In this document: piece by piece, positions 11,734 to 19,836 of the stretch
Layout of the letters: each line of letters begins with the position of its first letter
Numbering within the stretch: position 1 is the first letter of the stretch
Virus record (IMG/VR): IMGVR_UViG_3300028550_003281
Location: 1-24,785 of that record
Strand: one strand, 5' to 3'
Source: a virus
DNA: 24,785 bases
Translations under genes and position numbers: made by a program
Notes under the pieces: generated by a model
Told to the model about the DNA's origin: nothing
Seen by the model: the letters and a program-made list of their open reading frames with translations, nothing else
The model's database searches: none

Positions 11734-12200
11734 TACAATGTAGGAGCTGCCAAAGACTAAAGGATGAAGAGGATTTCTACCTAAGAGCCGACGGTATTAA
11801 AAGATTTAATAAATGTAAGTCCTGCATATCAAAAGAAACGGCTGATCAAAAGCGCGATATTTATAAATGGGTAGATACCTATAAAGCTTCCCAAGGGTGT
11901 GGCCATTGCGGAATAAAAGATGAAAGATGTTTGCAGCTTCACCATAGGGACTCCTCCACGAAAAAACATAGTGTAGCAACCCTTATAGGTAAGGGGTATA
12001 TCTTCAGGACGGTAAAGGAGGAGGTGGAGAAGTGTGATGTTTTATGCGCTAACTGCCACTCTATACATCATTATGAGGACAGAAGATCAGGAGACTGGGG
12101 GGCTGGCAGGTATGATTACGAAACCGATGATAGTGAGTGTTCTCCAATAGTAGAACAATTAGAGCTCTTCCTTAATCGTGAGGAGGGGTTGGGAATATAA
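11730..12200 (+). CDS. HNH endonuclease with N-terminal zinc ribbon (156 aa)
   Basis: Residues 4-32 form a four-Cys zinc ribbon (C4, C7, C29, C32). The HNH fold follows: GCGHC (C57, C60), LQLHHRD (H71, H72), and VLCANCHSIHHYEDR (C106, C109, H110, H113, H114), which supplies the two CxxC zinc pairs and the catalytic His. HNH genes beside terminase are common in tailed phages, where the nuclease may assist packaging-motor cleavage; a free-standing homing-type nuclease is the alternative. Start overlaps the previous stop as ATGA. It ends 2 nt before a promoter box. Confidence 0.85.
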   Translation: MIQCRSCQRLKDEEDFYLRADGIKRFNKCKSCISKETADQKRDIYKWVDTYKASQGCGHCGIKDERCLQLHHRDSSTKKHSVATLIGKGYIFRTVKEEVEKCDVLCANCHSIHHYEDRRSGDWGAGRYDYETDDSECSPIVEQLELFLNREEGLGI

Positions 12201-12202
12201 CG

Positions 12203-12210
12203 TATATTTG
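12203..12210 (+). promoter_or_regulatory. -7 box TATATTTG 4 nt before the cargo gene start
   Basis: TATATTTG followed by CTAT and the ATG at 12215: the same box and spacing as at 4759-4766. It sits in the 14-nt gap between the HNH stop and the cargo cassette, and would give a leaderless transcript of the two exported-protein genes, independent of the upstream operon. Confidence 0.55.
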
Positions 12211-12214
12211 CTAT

Positions 12215-12583
12215 ATGAAACATCTTTTTACATTTTTTATATTAGCTCTTACCCTAGGGTCGGCTTCAGCCCAGTGCAACCAGCATGTATTTACCTCCGT
12301 GGGCGCAGAAAAATGGACTAATTTTCAGTATCAAGATTGCGACGGTGAGGCTCATTACTTCGGTCTTCCAGCTGGAGGATACACTATAATATACTGCGCA
12401 GACATAGGGACCGCCTTTGTCCTAAACGGGGATGGATTTGTATACCCGCTTCTTACGGAACACCCTAATTATGCTTCATGCGTACAAGAGGAGTCGTGCC
12501 CAGGAGACTTAGATAATAGTGGGGTGGTAGACGTTCAGGATTTATTGTTATTTTTAGAAAACTACGGGCTACCATGCGACTAA
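12215..12583 (+). CDS. Exported protein with C-terminal dockerin-like EF-hand (122 aa)
   Basis: Signal peptide MKHLFTFFILALTLGSASA with likely cleavage before QC. The mature part has six Cys. The C-terminal 28 residues read CPGDLDNSGVVDVQDLLLF then LENYGLPCD: one calcium-loop repeat with ligands D98, D100, S102, D106 and D109, flanked by Cys, as in single dockerin-type repeats of marine Bacteroidota exported proteins. The middle (GEAHYFGLPAGGYTIIYCAD) is beta-rich. An exported calcium-stabilised surface or periplasmic protein is inferred. It overlaps the next gene by 10 nt, so the two are probably made together and may interact. Confidence 0.75.
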   Translation: MKHLFTFFILALTLGSASAQCNQHVFTSVGAEKWTNFQYQDCDGEAHYFGLPAGGYTIIYCADIGTAFVLNGDGFVYPLLTEHPNYASCVQEESCPGDLDNSGVVDVQDLLLFLENYGLPCD

Positions 12584-13773
12584 ATTTCTTTCACATAATA
12601 TGGCTTCTATATAGCGTTTTTGTATTTAACAACTCTGCATACGGCCAGTGCGACGTAGCTATAAGTAGCTGGGACGCTATAACAGGGGATATTGTTATAG
12701 AGGCTATTAACAGCGAGAACTGCGGTTGCAATGAATTTACAACTGAAGGTAACACGTGTGAGAATACCGCTAGTACGCACGTAAATAACAACACCACGGT
12801 ATCTCATATAGTTTTAGGGTTGCATGTAGAAGGGTTGGATTATAATTGGTTGGATTGTTTGACTGGAGTTAATCACCCAGGATGGACATTTAAAGTGTTT
12901 ACTCTTTATGGGAATCAGGTATTAGATAGTGGGGATACTTGGAGTGCTAATGTTTATGATACAGGGGCAAGTACAAGTGATTGTTGGACTGAGGTATTAG
13001 CTAACGATACGCTATGTACTGAGTTAGTTGTATGGCAAATTAATCTATCTCGCACAGCTTTTATAGATGATGGTGGTTGGGCGGTAAATCCAGGGTTTAA
13101 CCAAACACAGAACTACCCTGACGTAGATCTTTCTAATAACACTGCTGTAAACTGTGCCCCACCTGCCTGCGATACGGTGTATGTAGACGTTATTGAATAT
13201 GTGGACGTTATTGAGTACGTAGATGTTATTGAGTACATTACAGATACACTTTACATAGATGTTGAGTGGGTGACGACAGACACACTATACATCACAGAAA
13301 CGGACACATTAATAGAGTATGTCCAATTACCACCAGATACTTTATATGAGTATATCTACTTAACTGATACTATGTATGTAGAGACGGTTGTATATGAGTA
13401 TCTATACGTTTATGAAACAGACACTATAACTGAGTTTGTATCTGAATCTATTTATATAGACTGTGAAACGGGGGAGCAATGTGCAGACGAATTTCCATGC
13501 GATGAAACTTCAATTTTTGCCCCAAATGCAGTAACCCCCAATGGGGACGGATGGAATGACACATGGACGGTTGTTTCAAATGGGGCTTGTTGGGATCAAT
13601 GGGAGACTCGCATTTACAACAGATGGGGTGGCCTTGTATGGATAAGTGCCTCTTCTTTAGATGAATGGGATGCAAACGTTGCAACGGGAACATATGTTTA
13701 CACAATAACTGCACACAGCGCTATAAACGCAAGTGTTTTTGAGTTCAATGGAACAATAACTGTACTATATTAA
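12574..13773 (+). CDS. Exported protein with CHU_C (type B) C-terminal sorting domain (399 aa)
   Basis: Signal peptide at residues 1-24 (IIWLLYSVFVFNN core, cleavage before QC). Residues 25-200 are a Cys/Trp/Asn-rich beta domain (HIVLGLHVEGLDYNWLDC, NHPGWTFKVFTLYGNQVL). Residues about 205-295 are a low-complexity linker of DTLY and YVDVIE repeats. Residues 318-399 are a clear gliding-motility-associated C-terminal domain: AVTPNGDGWNDTWTV, RIYNRWGGLVWISAS, EWDANVATGTYVYTITAH and FNGTITVLY. In Bacteroidota this domain directs export by the type IX system and attachment at or release from the cell surface. A phage gene with it would use host secretion, so surface modification, superinfection exclusion or a virion-borne adhesin are options. 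Confidence 0.85.
   Translation: MRLNFFHIIWLLYSVFVFNNSAYGQCDVAISSWDAITGDIVIEAINSENCGCNEFTTEGNTCENTASTHVNNNTTVSHIVLGLHVEGLDYNWLDCLTGVNHPGWTFKVFTLYGNQVLDSGDTWSANVYDTGASTSDCWTEVLANDTLCTELVVWQINLSRTAFIDDGGWAVNPGFNQTQNYPDVDLSNNTAVNCAPPACDTVYVDVIEYVDVIEYVDVIEYITDTLYIDVEWVTTDTLYITETDTLIEYVQLPPDTLYEYIYLTDTMYVETVVYEYLYVYETDTITEFVSESIYIDCETGEQCADEFPCDETSIFAPNAVTPNGDGWNDTWTVVSNGACWDQWETRIYNRWGGLVWISASSLDEWDANVATGTYVYTITAHSAINASVFEFNGTITVLY
13180..13233 (+). repeat. Three tandem 18-nt repeats coding YVDVIE
   Basis: Three successive 18-nt units encode YVDVIE three times and differ mainly at third codon positions. They open a longer linker with repeated DTLY, DTMY and DTIT units. Tandem copies like these can expand or contract between relatives. 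Confidence 0.8.
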
Positions 13774-13777
13774 CTCT

Positions 13778-14026
13778 ATGCAATTAAAAAAAAGAGACTA
13801 TAAAAAAGAGTACAGAAAATTTCAATCTACTCCTGCGCAAAAAAAAAACCGAGCTGGAAGGAACCTTCGTAGAAGAAGATTTCTTAAGATGGGGTTGGTT
13901 AAAAAAGGGGACGGCATGGATATACACCACAAAGGAAATAGAGTTAAAGTAATGAAGGCGTCTAAAAATAGAGGCATAGCAGAGAAGTCAAGACTAAAAG
14001 GATCTAAACGTAAAAAAATTAAATAA
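13778..14026 (+). CDS. Small basic protein with KGDGxxxHHK motif (82 aa)
   Basis: Very Lys/Arg-rich (MQLKKRDYKKEYRKFQST, RNLRRRRFLKMGLVKKGD). The conserved core KKGDGMDIHHKGNRVKVM followed by KASKNRGIAEKSRLKGSKRK is found in small phage proteins that resemble a reduced HNH (HH plus N) fold. Here the zinc cysteines are missing, so nuclease activity is doubtful and a DNA-coating or packaging-associated role is more likely. It contains the VKVMK motif also seen in other proteins of this window. It follows the cargo cassette by 4 nt. Confidence 0.75.
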   Translation: MQLKKRDYKKEYRKFQSTPAQKKNRAGRNLRRRRFLKMGLVKKGDGMDIHHKGNRVKVMKASKNRGIAEKSRLKGSKRKKIK

Positions 14027-14027
14027 A

Positions 14028-14216
14028 ATGGCAGAGTATAAATGTGATTGCAACGACGAAGTTATAGACAAGTCAGGTGTAACAATAAAGTACATTGAAG
14101 GCGAAGGAGTAATACATGACGTAAAATGTAAAGGCTGTGACAAGTACATGGAGCTGGCTAACCCTAAGTCTGGGGCTCCTGGATTTAGATCCAATAGATT
14201 TGGACAAACATTTTGA
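14028..14216 (+). CDS. Small zinc-ribbon-like protein (62 aa)
   Basis: CxC at residues 6 and 8 and CxxC at 34 and 37 (YKCDCNDEVIDKSGVTIKYI then DVKCKGCDKYMEL) form a four-Cys metal site typical of small zinc ribbons. The C-terminus is basic and Gly/Pro-rich (GAPGFRSNRFGQTF). Placed directly before the terminase, it may be an accessory to packaging, but this rests on position alone. The stop overlaps the terminase TTG start. Confidence 0.7.
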   Translation: MAEYKCDCNDEVIDKSGVTIKYIEGEGVIHDVKCKGCDKYMELANPKSGAPGFRSNRFGQTF

Positions 14217-16327
14217 ACGTCCTCTTAGATGTTGAAGAGTATGATACCCCTGCTGTTAAGATTTGCCCCAACGGTACGGAGGGTGAAATTATTGAACTCG
14301 GTGGGCTACTCATTTGCCTTCCTAAAAGGCCGCCGAAGAAAGACATTCTCGGATATAAAAAATCAAACGCTTTGCAAGTGTGGCGAAGGATACCTCTGCA
14401 GAAGGAGCTGTCTCGTATTCGCTCTATGGATGAGTGGGAGGAGATGCCAAGGGAGTTTAGATCGAGGTTTCGTCCATATATCGAGGAAGAGTTTCGGCGT
14501 AGGCGTGAGGGCTTTTGGTTTTATAATAACAACACAGCTACATATATTACGGGGAGGCACTACATGATGCTACAATGGACAAAGCTTGATATAGGCTATC
14601 CATTTTTCTTAAATTTTCAAAGAGACATATTTTTACATATGGCTGCCTGTGAGATAGACCCTAGATGTATAGGCCAGCTATATACTAAATGTCGTCGTAG
14701 CGGATACACTAATATATGTTCAGCCGTGCTTGTGGACGAAGCTACACAGGTAAAGGATAAGCTTATGGGGATACAGTCTAAGACTGGTAAAGATGCCCAG
14801 GAAAATATTTTTATGAAGAAGGTGGTTTATATGTTTAGAAACTACCCATTCTTCTTTAAACCTATTCAGGACGGAACAACTAACCCGCGTATGGAGCTAG
14901 CTTTTCGGGAACCGTCGAAAAGAATCACCAAGAAAAACAAAACCTCTCAAATGGGGGAGGCTTTGAATACGGTTATCAATTGGAAAAACACAACAAACAA
15001 TGCATATGACGGTGAAAAATTACACCTGTTATATTTAGACGAAGCAGGAAAATGGGAAAGACCTACAGACATAAGGGACGCTTGGAGGATTCAAAGGACG
15101 TGTTTGATCGTCGGAAGGAAAATCGTGGGAAAAGCATTAGTCGGAAGCACAGTAAATCCGATGGACAAAGGAGGGAAGCAATACAAAGATCTATGGAAGG
15201 ATTCGGATCCTCTGGAAAGGAACGCGAATGGTAGGACCGTAAGCGGATTGTATAGGCTGTTTATACCAGCCCAAGAATCTCTAGAAGGGTTTTTTGATAT
15301 CCACGGACTTCCAGTTATAGACACTCCCGACACCCCAATAGAGGGTGTAGATGGGGACGATGTTATTATAGGATCTAAAAGGTATCTTAAAAATGAGAGG
15401 GAGTCTCTAAAACACGACCCATCTGAATTAAACGAGGTAACAAGGCAGTTCCCTTTTACTGAGGATGAGGCTTTTAGGGATAGCATTGAGGGCAGCCTAT
15501 TTAATATCGGCAAGATATATCAGCAAATAGAATATAACGATGAGCTCTTCCCCAATCCTGTAATTAAAGGCAACTTTATATGGAAGGAAAAGGATAAGGA
15601 GGTTGTATTTAGCCCTGACGTTAATGGTAGGTTTAGGGTTGCGTGGATGCCCCCTAACGAACAGCGTAACGTTATAAAGAACGACAGAGGTAAGAAAGTA
15701 GCCCCATTTGCGGACAGGGGTTGCGGGGGAGTTGACTCCTATGATCTTGACGCCACCCTGGACGGGAGAGGCTCAAAAGGAGCTCTACACCTCTACAATA
15801 AGTTTCATATAGAGAATCCATCTAATATGTTTGTAATAGAGTACGCTTCACGTCCAGACCTTGCTAAGATATTCTACGAGGACGTTTTAATGGCAGCTTT
15901 TTTTTACGGGTATCCTCTTCTTGTGGAGAATAATAAATATGGTATAGTAAGATACTTTGAGTCAAGGGGTTACGACGGGTACTTAATGGATAGGCCAGAA
16001 CACCTTAAGGGGTCTTCGGCTACCGTAAAGGTGAAGACTAAGGGTATCCCCTCAAACTCTCAGGACGTAATCCAGGCACATGCCCATTCTATTGAGGCTT
16101 ATATACACGATCATGTAGGTATAAATTATGACTCAGGGGATATGGGTAAGATGTATTTCAACAATACAATGGAAGACTGGATAGGATTTAAAATAGATAA
16201 AAGAACAAAATTTGACTTAACGATTAGCTCGGGGTTAGCGCTTTTGGCGGCACAGAAATCTAAGCCCAAAGCTGTAACTGATTTTACTGAACGCAAGTTC
16301 TTTAGGAGATATCAAGTAATCGGTTGA
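14213..16327 (+). CDS. terL: Terminase large subunit (DNA-packaging ATPase and nuclease, 704 aa)
   Basis: ATPase motifs: a Walker-A-like KCRRSGYTN at residues 159-167 (arginine-rich variant used by many Bacteroidota phage terminases), Walker B HLLYLDEAGKWE at 271-282, and the coupling motif VGSTVNP at 310-316. Nuclease domain: GVDSYDLDATLDG (D508) and YPLLVENNKYG (E572), the RNase-H-like acidic residues, with a C-terminal Asp/His region (SQDVIQAHAHSIEAYIHD). It cuts and translocates genome DNA into the prohead through the portal encoded next. The start is TTG at 14213: an in-frame stop lies 18 nt upstream, and the first in-frame ATG is near residue 72, which would drop the N-terminal segment. 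A TAGATTTG box lies at 14195-14202. Confidence 0.93.
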   Translation: MNVLLDVEEYDTPAVKICPNGTEGEIIELGGLLICLPKRPPKKDILGYKKSNALQVWRRIPLQKELSRIRSMDEWEEMPREFRSRFRPYIEEEFRRRREGFWFYNNNTATYITGRHYMMLQWTKLDIGYPFFLNFQRDIFLHMAACEIDPRCIGQLYTKCRRSGYTNICSAVLVDEATQVKDKLMGIQSKTGKDAQENIFMKKVVYMFRNYPFFFKPIQDGTTNPRMELAFREPSKRITKKNKTSQMGEALNTVINWKNTTNNAYDGEKLHLLYLDEAGKWERPTDIRDAWRIQRTCLIVGRKIVGKALVGSTVNPMDKGGKQYKDLWKDSDPLERNANGRTVSGLYRLFIPAQESLEGFFDIHGLPVIDTPDTPIEGVDGDDVIIGSKRYLKNERESLKHDPSELNEVTRQFPFTEDEAFRDSIEGSLFNIGKIYQQIEYNDELFPNPVIKGNFIWKEKDKEVVFSPDVNGRFRVAWMPPNEQRNVIKNDRGKKVAPFADRGCGGVDSYDLDATLDGRGSKGALHLYNKFHIENPSNMFVIEYASRPDLAKIFYEDVLMAAFFYGYPLLVENNKYGIVRYFESRGYDGYLMDRPEHLKGSSATVKVKTKGIPSNSQDVIQAHAHSIEAYIHDHVGINYDSGDMGKMYFNNTMEDWIGFKIDKRTKFDLTISSGLALLAAQKSKPKAVTDFTERKFFRRYQVIG

Positions 16328-16332
16328 TTCAC

Positions 16333-16340
16333 TATATTTG
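16333..16340 (+). promoter_or_regulatory. -7 box TATATTTG just ahead of the portal gene
   Basis: TATATTTG ends 6 nt before the ATG at 16347, in the gap after the terminase stop. It matches TAnnTTTG and again predicts a transcript starting at or beside the start codon. The box also contains a TTG that could be mistaken for the portal start codon. Confidence 0.5.
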
Positions 16341-16346
16341 CATAAT

Positions 16347-18749
16347 ATGAACGACGACGTAAACAAAAAGGGCGGCTTTCCCGACCCATTGGCAGACCAG
16401 CAAATAAAAGAGTCCGATTCATATGGACTCCAGTATGCGAAGGCTATTTATTCCCAGTGGGGAAAGATGAACGAGAGTTCTTCCCTCTTAGGGAAAAGAA
16501 ATAAAATATTTGAAAGGAATAGAGATTATGCTAACGGCGTGCAGGATACAAGCATATACAAGCAGTTGCTAAACTCTTTATCTCCAAATAAAGGCGATGG
16601 GAGTCTTCTTAATTTAGATTACACCCCAGTACCTATTTTACCCAAGTTTGTAAAAATTGTTGTAAATAAAATACTTTCTAGGGACCCCTACCCTAATCTG
16701 GAATCCATAGATCCTCTTTCCTCTTCTGAAAAGAATAAGAAAAAGGATAAGATAAAAATGCAAGTAGAAGCAAAGGAACTGCTTCGTTCGCTGAAAGAAA
16801 AAACAGGGGTTGTTTTAGACATGGACCCTGATGCTATTCCCGATACTTTAGAGGAGGCGGAAATTTTTATGGATACAAATATAAAAACCGACGCAGAGAT
16901 AGCCGCACAGATAGGTACAAACATGACCTTAGCCTGGAGTAACTTCTCGGACACAACGTACAGGAGAGCCGTTAACGACCTTGTTGCGCTTGGTATGTCT
17001 GTTGTCAAAAGAAAGAACGATCCAAATAAAGGCATAGCTCTTGAGTATGTGGATCCTGTGTCTTTTGTGCATAGCCACACCGACGACCCTAATTTTGAAG
17101 ACGTAGTGTACGCTGGCGACGTTAAGCGTATGCCAATACAGGAATTAAAAAGACTGTCAGGAGATCAGTTTACTGAAGAAGAATTTAAAAAGATAGCCGA
17201 AAAATCTAAGAACAATAAAGGGAACAATTCGGGTAACCTTACTAAATCCCACTATGACGATCGTTTGCAGAAAACTAGCTACGGGTACGATGAGTACATG
17301 GTTGATGTGTTAGACTTTGAATTTGTGTCTGTGGATTCTATGCACTTTGAGGAGAAGGAAAGCCAACACGGAAACAAAGGTTTTTATTACAAAGGGTTTG
17401 AATATAAAGACAAACCAGGCAGTGTATTTGAACGAACTCCGCATAAGATGGAGATGGCTATTGTCTATGGGGGGAGCTATATCTTAGGTACCGATCATAT
17501 ATTCGGGTACGGCAGGCAAAAAAACGTACCTAAAAACATTCACGATATATCGAAGGCTAGACTGTCTTACTCTATGTCCGCAACCAATATGAGGCGCATG
17601 ATGCCTAAGTCTATGGTTGAGAGCTGCACGGGGTTTGCGGATATGCTTCAGCTTACACATTTAAAACTCCAGCAGGCCATAGCAAAAGCTAAGCCAGATG
17701 GGTTGGTTATAGATATTGAGGGGCTGGAAAATGTGCAACTCGGAAAAGGAGGCGAGTTACAGCCGCTCGAACTTCATGATATATACGAGCAGACTGGAGT
17801 TTTCTATTACAGGAGCAAAAACCCAGAAGGGGGCTTTCAAAACCCACCAGTTAGGGAGATAGGAAATACAATAAGAAATATCAATGAGCTGATTGGGTTG
17901 TACAATCATTACATGCAACTCATACGCGACACAACAGGAATAAACGAAGCTATGGATGCTTCGTCTCCAAAAGGTAATGCTCTTGTTGGGGTTCAGCAAC
18001 AGGCTATTGCGGCTGGAAACAACGCTATATACGACATAACTAACGCGTCTATGATGCTATTTAAAAGGGTTTGTCAGGATGTGGTTAAGTGCTTACAGAT
18101 ACTCCCCGAGGAGTCTGTGTTATACAAAATATACACTAACGCCATAGGAGAAGAAAACATGAATGTTCTTTCTTCATTTAAAGATTTATCCATGTACAAC
18201 TTTGGCGTACATGTCGTTAAGGAAATGGAGGACGAGGATAGGCAGTTTCTGGAACAAAACATACAGATGGCGCTGCAGCAGCAACAGATAGATTTAGAGG
18301 ACGCTATGTCGGTTAGAGCTTTGAAGGATGTCAACCAAGCTGAGAGGTTGTTGATAATACGAAGAAAGAAAAGAATGAATGAGCAGCAGCTAATGGCTCA
18401 GCAGAACTCCGAGCAGCAGGCTCAACAAGCTGCACAGGCTTCACAGCAGGCTTCTGAAGCTCGCATGCAGGAGTTACAGGCGGGGGCTGAGATTTCCCAA
18501 CAGGAGATTCAATTAAAGGCTCAATTAGAAATGCAGTTGGCTCAAATGAAACATGAGTTTAACAAAGAAATTGAAACTATTAGGGCTCAGGCTACGCTAG
18601 GCTTCAAGGAAGACGACCAGAACTTCAAGGAGAAGTTAGATGTACTTAAAGAGACTAAAAAAGACGAACGCCAGGAAGCTCAAGGAGCTCAGCAAATGGC
18701 TATGAAACAAATGGATCAGCAGCCCGATGAACAACAACAAATGATTTAA
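16347..18749 (+). CDS. Portal protein (800 aa)
   Basis: Large protein directly after terminase with portal features: an N-terminal alpha domain (QYAKAIYSQWGKMNESS...RDYANG), a stem-like region (LPKFVKIVVNKILSRDPYP, VNDLVALGMSVVKRKNDPNK, LEYVDPVSFVHSHT), a beta/crown region (YMVDVLDFEFVSVDS) and the long helical part (NMRRMMPKSMVESC...IRNINELIGLYNHY, INEAMDASSPKGNALVGVQ) typical of large portals. Residues about 675-800 are a Gln/Ala-rich coiled coil. It forms the dodecameric ring through which DNA enters. I use ATG 16347, since an in-frame TTG at 16338 lies inside the promoter box. Confidence 0.88.
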   Translation: MNDDVNKKGGFPDPLADQQIKESDSYGLQYAKAIYSQWGKMNESSSLLGKRNKIFERNRDYANGVQDTSIYKQLLNSLSPNKGDGSLLNLDYTPVPILPKFVKIVVNKILSRDPYPNLESIDPLSSSEKNKKKDKIKMQVEAKELLRSLKEKTGVVLDMDPDAIPDTLEEAEIFMDTNIKTDAEIAAQIGTNMTLAWSNFSDTTYRRAVNDLVALGMSVVKRKNDPNKGIALEYVDPVSFVHSHTDDPNFEDVVYAGDVKRMPIQELKRLSGDQFTEEEFKKIAEKSKNNKGNNSGNLTKSHYDDRLQKTSYGYDEYMVDVLDFEFVSVDSMHFEEKESQHGNKGFYYKGFEYKDKPGSVFERTPHKMEMAIVYGGSYILGTDHIFGYGRQKNVPKNIHDISKARLSYSMSATNMRRMMPKSMVESCTGFADMLQLTHLKLQQAIAKAKPDGLVIDIEGLENVQLGKGGELQPLELHDIYEQTGVFYYRSKNPEGGFQNPPVREIGNTIRNINELIGLYNHYMQLIRDTTGINEAMDASSPKGNALVGVQQQAIAAGNNAIYDITNASMMLFKRVCQDVVKCLQILPEESVLYKIYTNAIGEENMNVLSSFKDLSMYNFGVHVVKEMEDEDRQFLEQNIQMALQQQQIDLEDAMSVRALKDVNQAERLLIIRRKKRMNEQQLMAQQNSEQQAQQAAQASQQASEARMQELQAGAEISQQEIQLKAQLEMQLAQMKHEFNKEIETIRAQATLGFKEDDQNFKEKLDVLKETKKDERQEAQGAQQMAMKQMDQQPDEQQQMI

Positions 18750-18750
18750 T

Positions 18751-19161
18751 ATGGCAAATAAAGTTAACTTAGACACATCTGAGCGGCTAGATATAACATG
18801 TCGCCAAGGCGACACTTTCTCCCTTACTGTTACTCTTAAGGATTCTGCGGGGACAGCAATTGCGCTGTCAACATTAAAGTATTCCTTTTTAATGCAGGTC
18901 TGGGGAAGCAACTCTGCCGAGCCTGTCATAGGTTCTCCAAATCTTGGGAAAAGCGTGAAGAAGAGTTTTGAGGCTTTTGTAGTTGATGATAGTGGTAATG
19001 TTACCATTTCCGCAACCGCCGCAACAATGAAAGATATTTCTTCAGGCGTCTACATATATGATCTTATGTCAATTTTGCCATCTTCTACCGTTGCAGATAC
19101 CCACACAACTATACTAAGAGGTAATTTTACAATCAACCCAGATATATCTAAATCTTTGTAA
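18751..19161 (+). CDS. Beta-rich structural protein, tail/baseplate type (136 aa)
   Basis: SERLDITCRQGDTFSLTVTL, KDSAGTAIALSTLKYSFLMQ and GVYIYDLMSILPSS followed by HTTILRGNFTINPD form a strand-rich domain seen in small phage surface proteins (bottom-up: GDTF-S-L-x-V-T-L-K-D and GxYxYDL). It resembles immunoglobulin- or baseplate-upper-protein-like N-terminal domains, but exact membership is uncertain. Starts 1 nt after the portal stop and continues the head/tail operon. Confidence 0.75.
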   Translation: MANKVNLDTSERLDITCRQGDTFSLTVTLKDSAGTAIALSTLKYSFLMQVWGSNSAEPVIGSPNLGKSVKKSFEAFVVDDSGNVTISATAATMKDISSGVYIYDLMSILPSSTVADTHTTILRGNFTINPDISKSL

Positions 19162-19167
19162 TAAGCC

Positions 19168-19338
19168 ATGAGTCTAACCGTTTCCACCACAGCAGGCAAT
19201 ACCGCAACTGTTACTCAGAGTGATGGAACTCAGGTTATTTTAGTTACTACAAACCCCTCTGTGTCTATAACTGCTGCGGCTGCCCCCATCGTTACGCTGA
19301 CCGAAAAAGATCAGAAAAATTTAACTTATTCTATATAG
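19168..19338 (+). CDS. Small structural protein (56 aa)
   Basis: MSLTVSTTAGNTATVTQSDG, then TQVILVTTNPSVSITAAAAP and IVTLTEKDQKNLTYSI: nearly all Thr/Val/Ser beta strands. The start ATG lies 6 nt after the upstream stop and the frame fills the gap before 19341 exactly, so it is very likely translated. No family recognised; a minor decoration or linker protein beside the preceding structural gene is plausible. Confidence 0.65.
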   Translation: MSLTVSTTAGNTATVTQSDGTQVILVTTNPSVSITAAAAPIVTLTEKDQKNLTYSI

Positions 19339-19340
19339 AT

Positions 19341-19649
19341 ATGAAAGTTTGTAAAGAAGGATGTAAGCTCAAGGTTATGAAGAAAGGAGGTAAGACTCCT
19401 GCCTGGACTCGCAAGGCTGGAAAGAATCCAAAGGGAGGTTTAAACGCTAAAGGTGTAGCTTCTTATAGAAGGGCTAATCCAGGTAGTAAATTAAAAATGG
19501 CGGTGACGGGCAAGGTAAAGCGAGGGTCCAAGGCCGCTAAAAGGCGAAAATCGTTTTGTGCTAGGATGGGTGGAGTGAAAGGACCTATGAAAAAACCTAG
19601 CGGTAAACCAACACGTAAAGCATTAGCTTTAAGAAAATGGAAATGTTAA
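19341..19649 (+). CDS. Very basic phage protein with RRKSFCARMGG motif (102 aa)
   Basis: KTPAWTRKAGKNPKGGLNAK, GVASYRRANPG, AAKRRKSFCARMGGVKGPMK and PTRKALALRKWKC form the conserved pattern of a small, highly basic protein family common in marine phages (DUF6321-like, from memory). With about one third Lys/Arg it should bind nucleic acid. Its place within the head gene block suggests packaging into the virion with DNA, an inference. The N-terminus carries the LKVMKKGG motif. First of three small basic genes in a row. Confidence 0.8.
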   Translation: MKVCKEGCKLKVMKKGGKTPAWTRKAGKNPKGGLNAKGVASYRRANPGSKLKMAVTGKVKRGSKAAKRRKSFCARMGGVKGPMKKPSGKPTRKALALRKWKC

Positions 19650-19650
19650 T

Positions 19651-19836
19651 ATGAAGGCAGTAAAGAAAAATAGCAAGTTAAAAATACTTAACAAAAAGGT
19701 AAATGTTGATCCTCCTAAAGGCTACCACTGGATGGAAGAAAAAGGTAGATATTACTTAATGGAGGGAGACTATGCAGCGCATCCAGGATCCGTAGAGAAA
19801 GCAGTATTTAAAACAGCCACTCATACTAAGTCATGA
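19651..19836 (+). CDS. Small PPKGYHWMEEKGRYYLM protein (61 aa)
   Basis: After a basic start (MKAVKKNSKLKILNKKVNVD) comes PPKGYHWMEEKGRYYLMEGD and YAAHPGSVEKAVFKTATH. The aromatic block is a pattern I know from small proteins of marine phages encoded beside the very basic protein upstream; function not established. LKILNKK near the start resembles the short Lys motif of its neighbours. Stop overlaps the next start as ATGA. Confidence 0.72.
   Translation: MKAVKKNSKLKILNKKVNVDPPKGYHWMEEKGRYYLMEGDYAAHPGSVEKAVFKTATHTKS

Noticed and set aside
14229-14567. 112-codon plus-strand frame inside the terminase gene
   Set aside because: Arg/Cys/Gly-rich translation without domain features, inside a confidently identified gene.
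16338-16346. TTG start adding MHN to the portal protein
   Set aside because: The TTG is part of the TATATTTG promoter box; ATG at 16347 follows directly.
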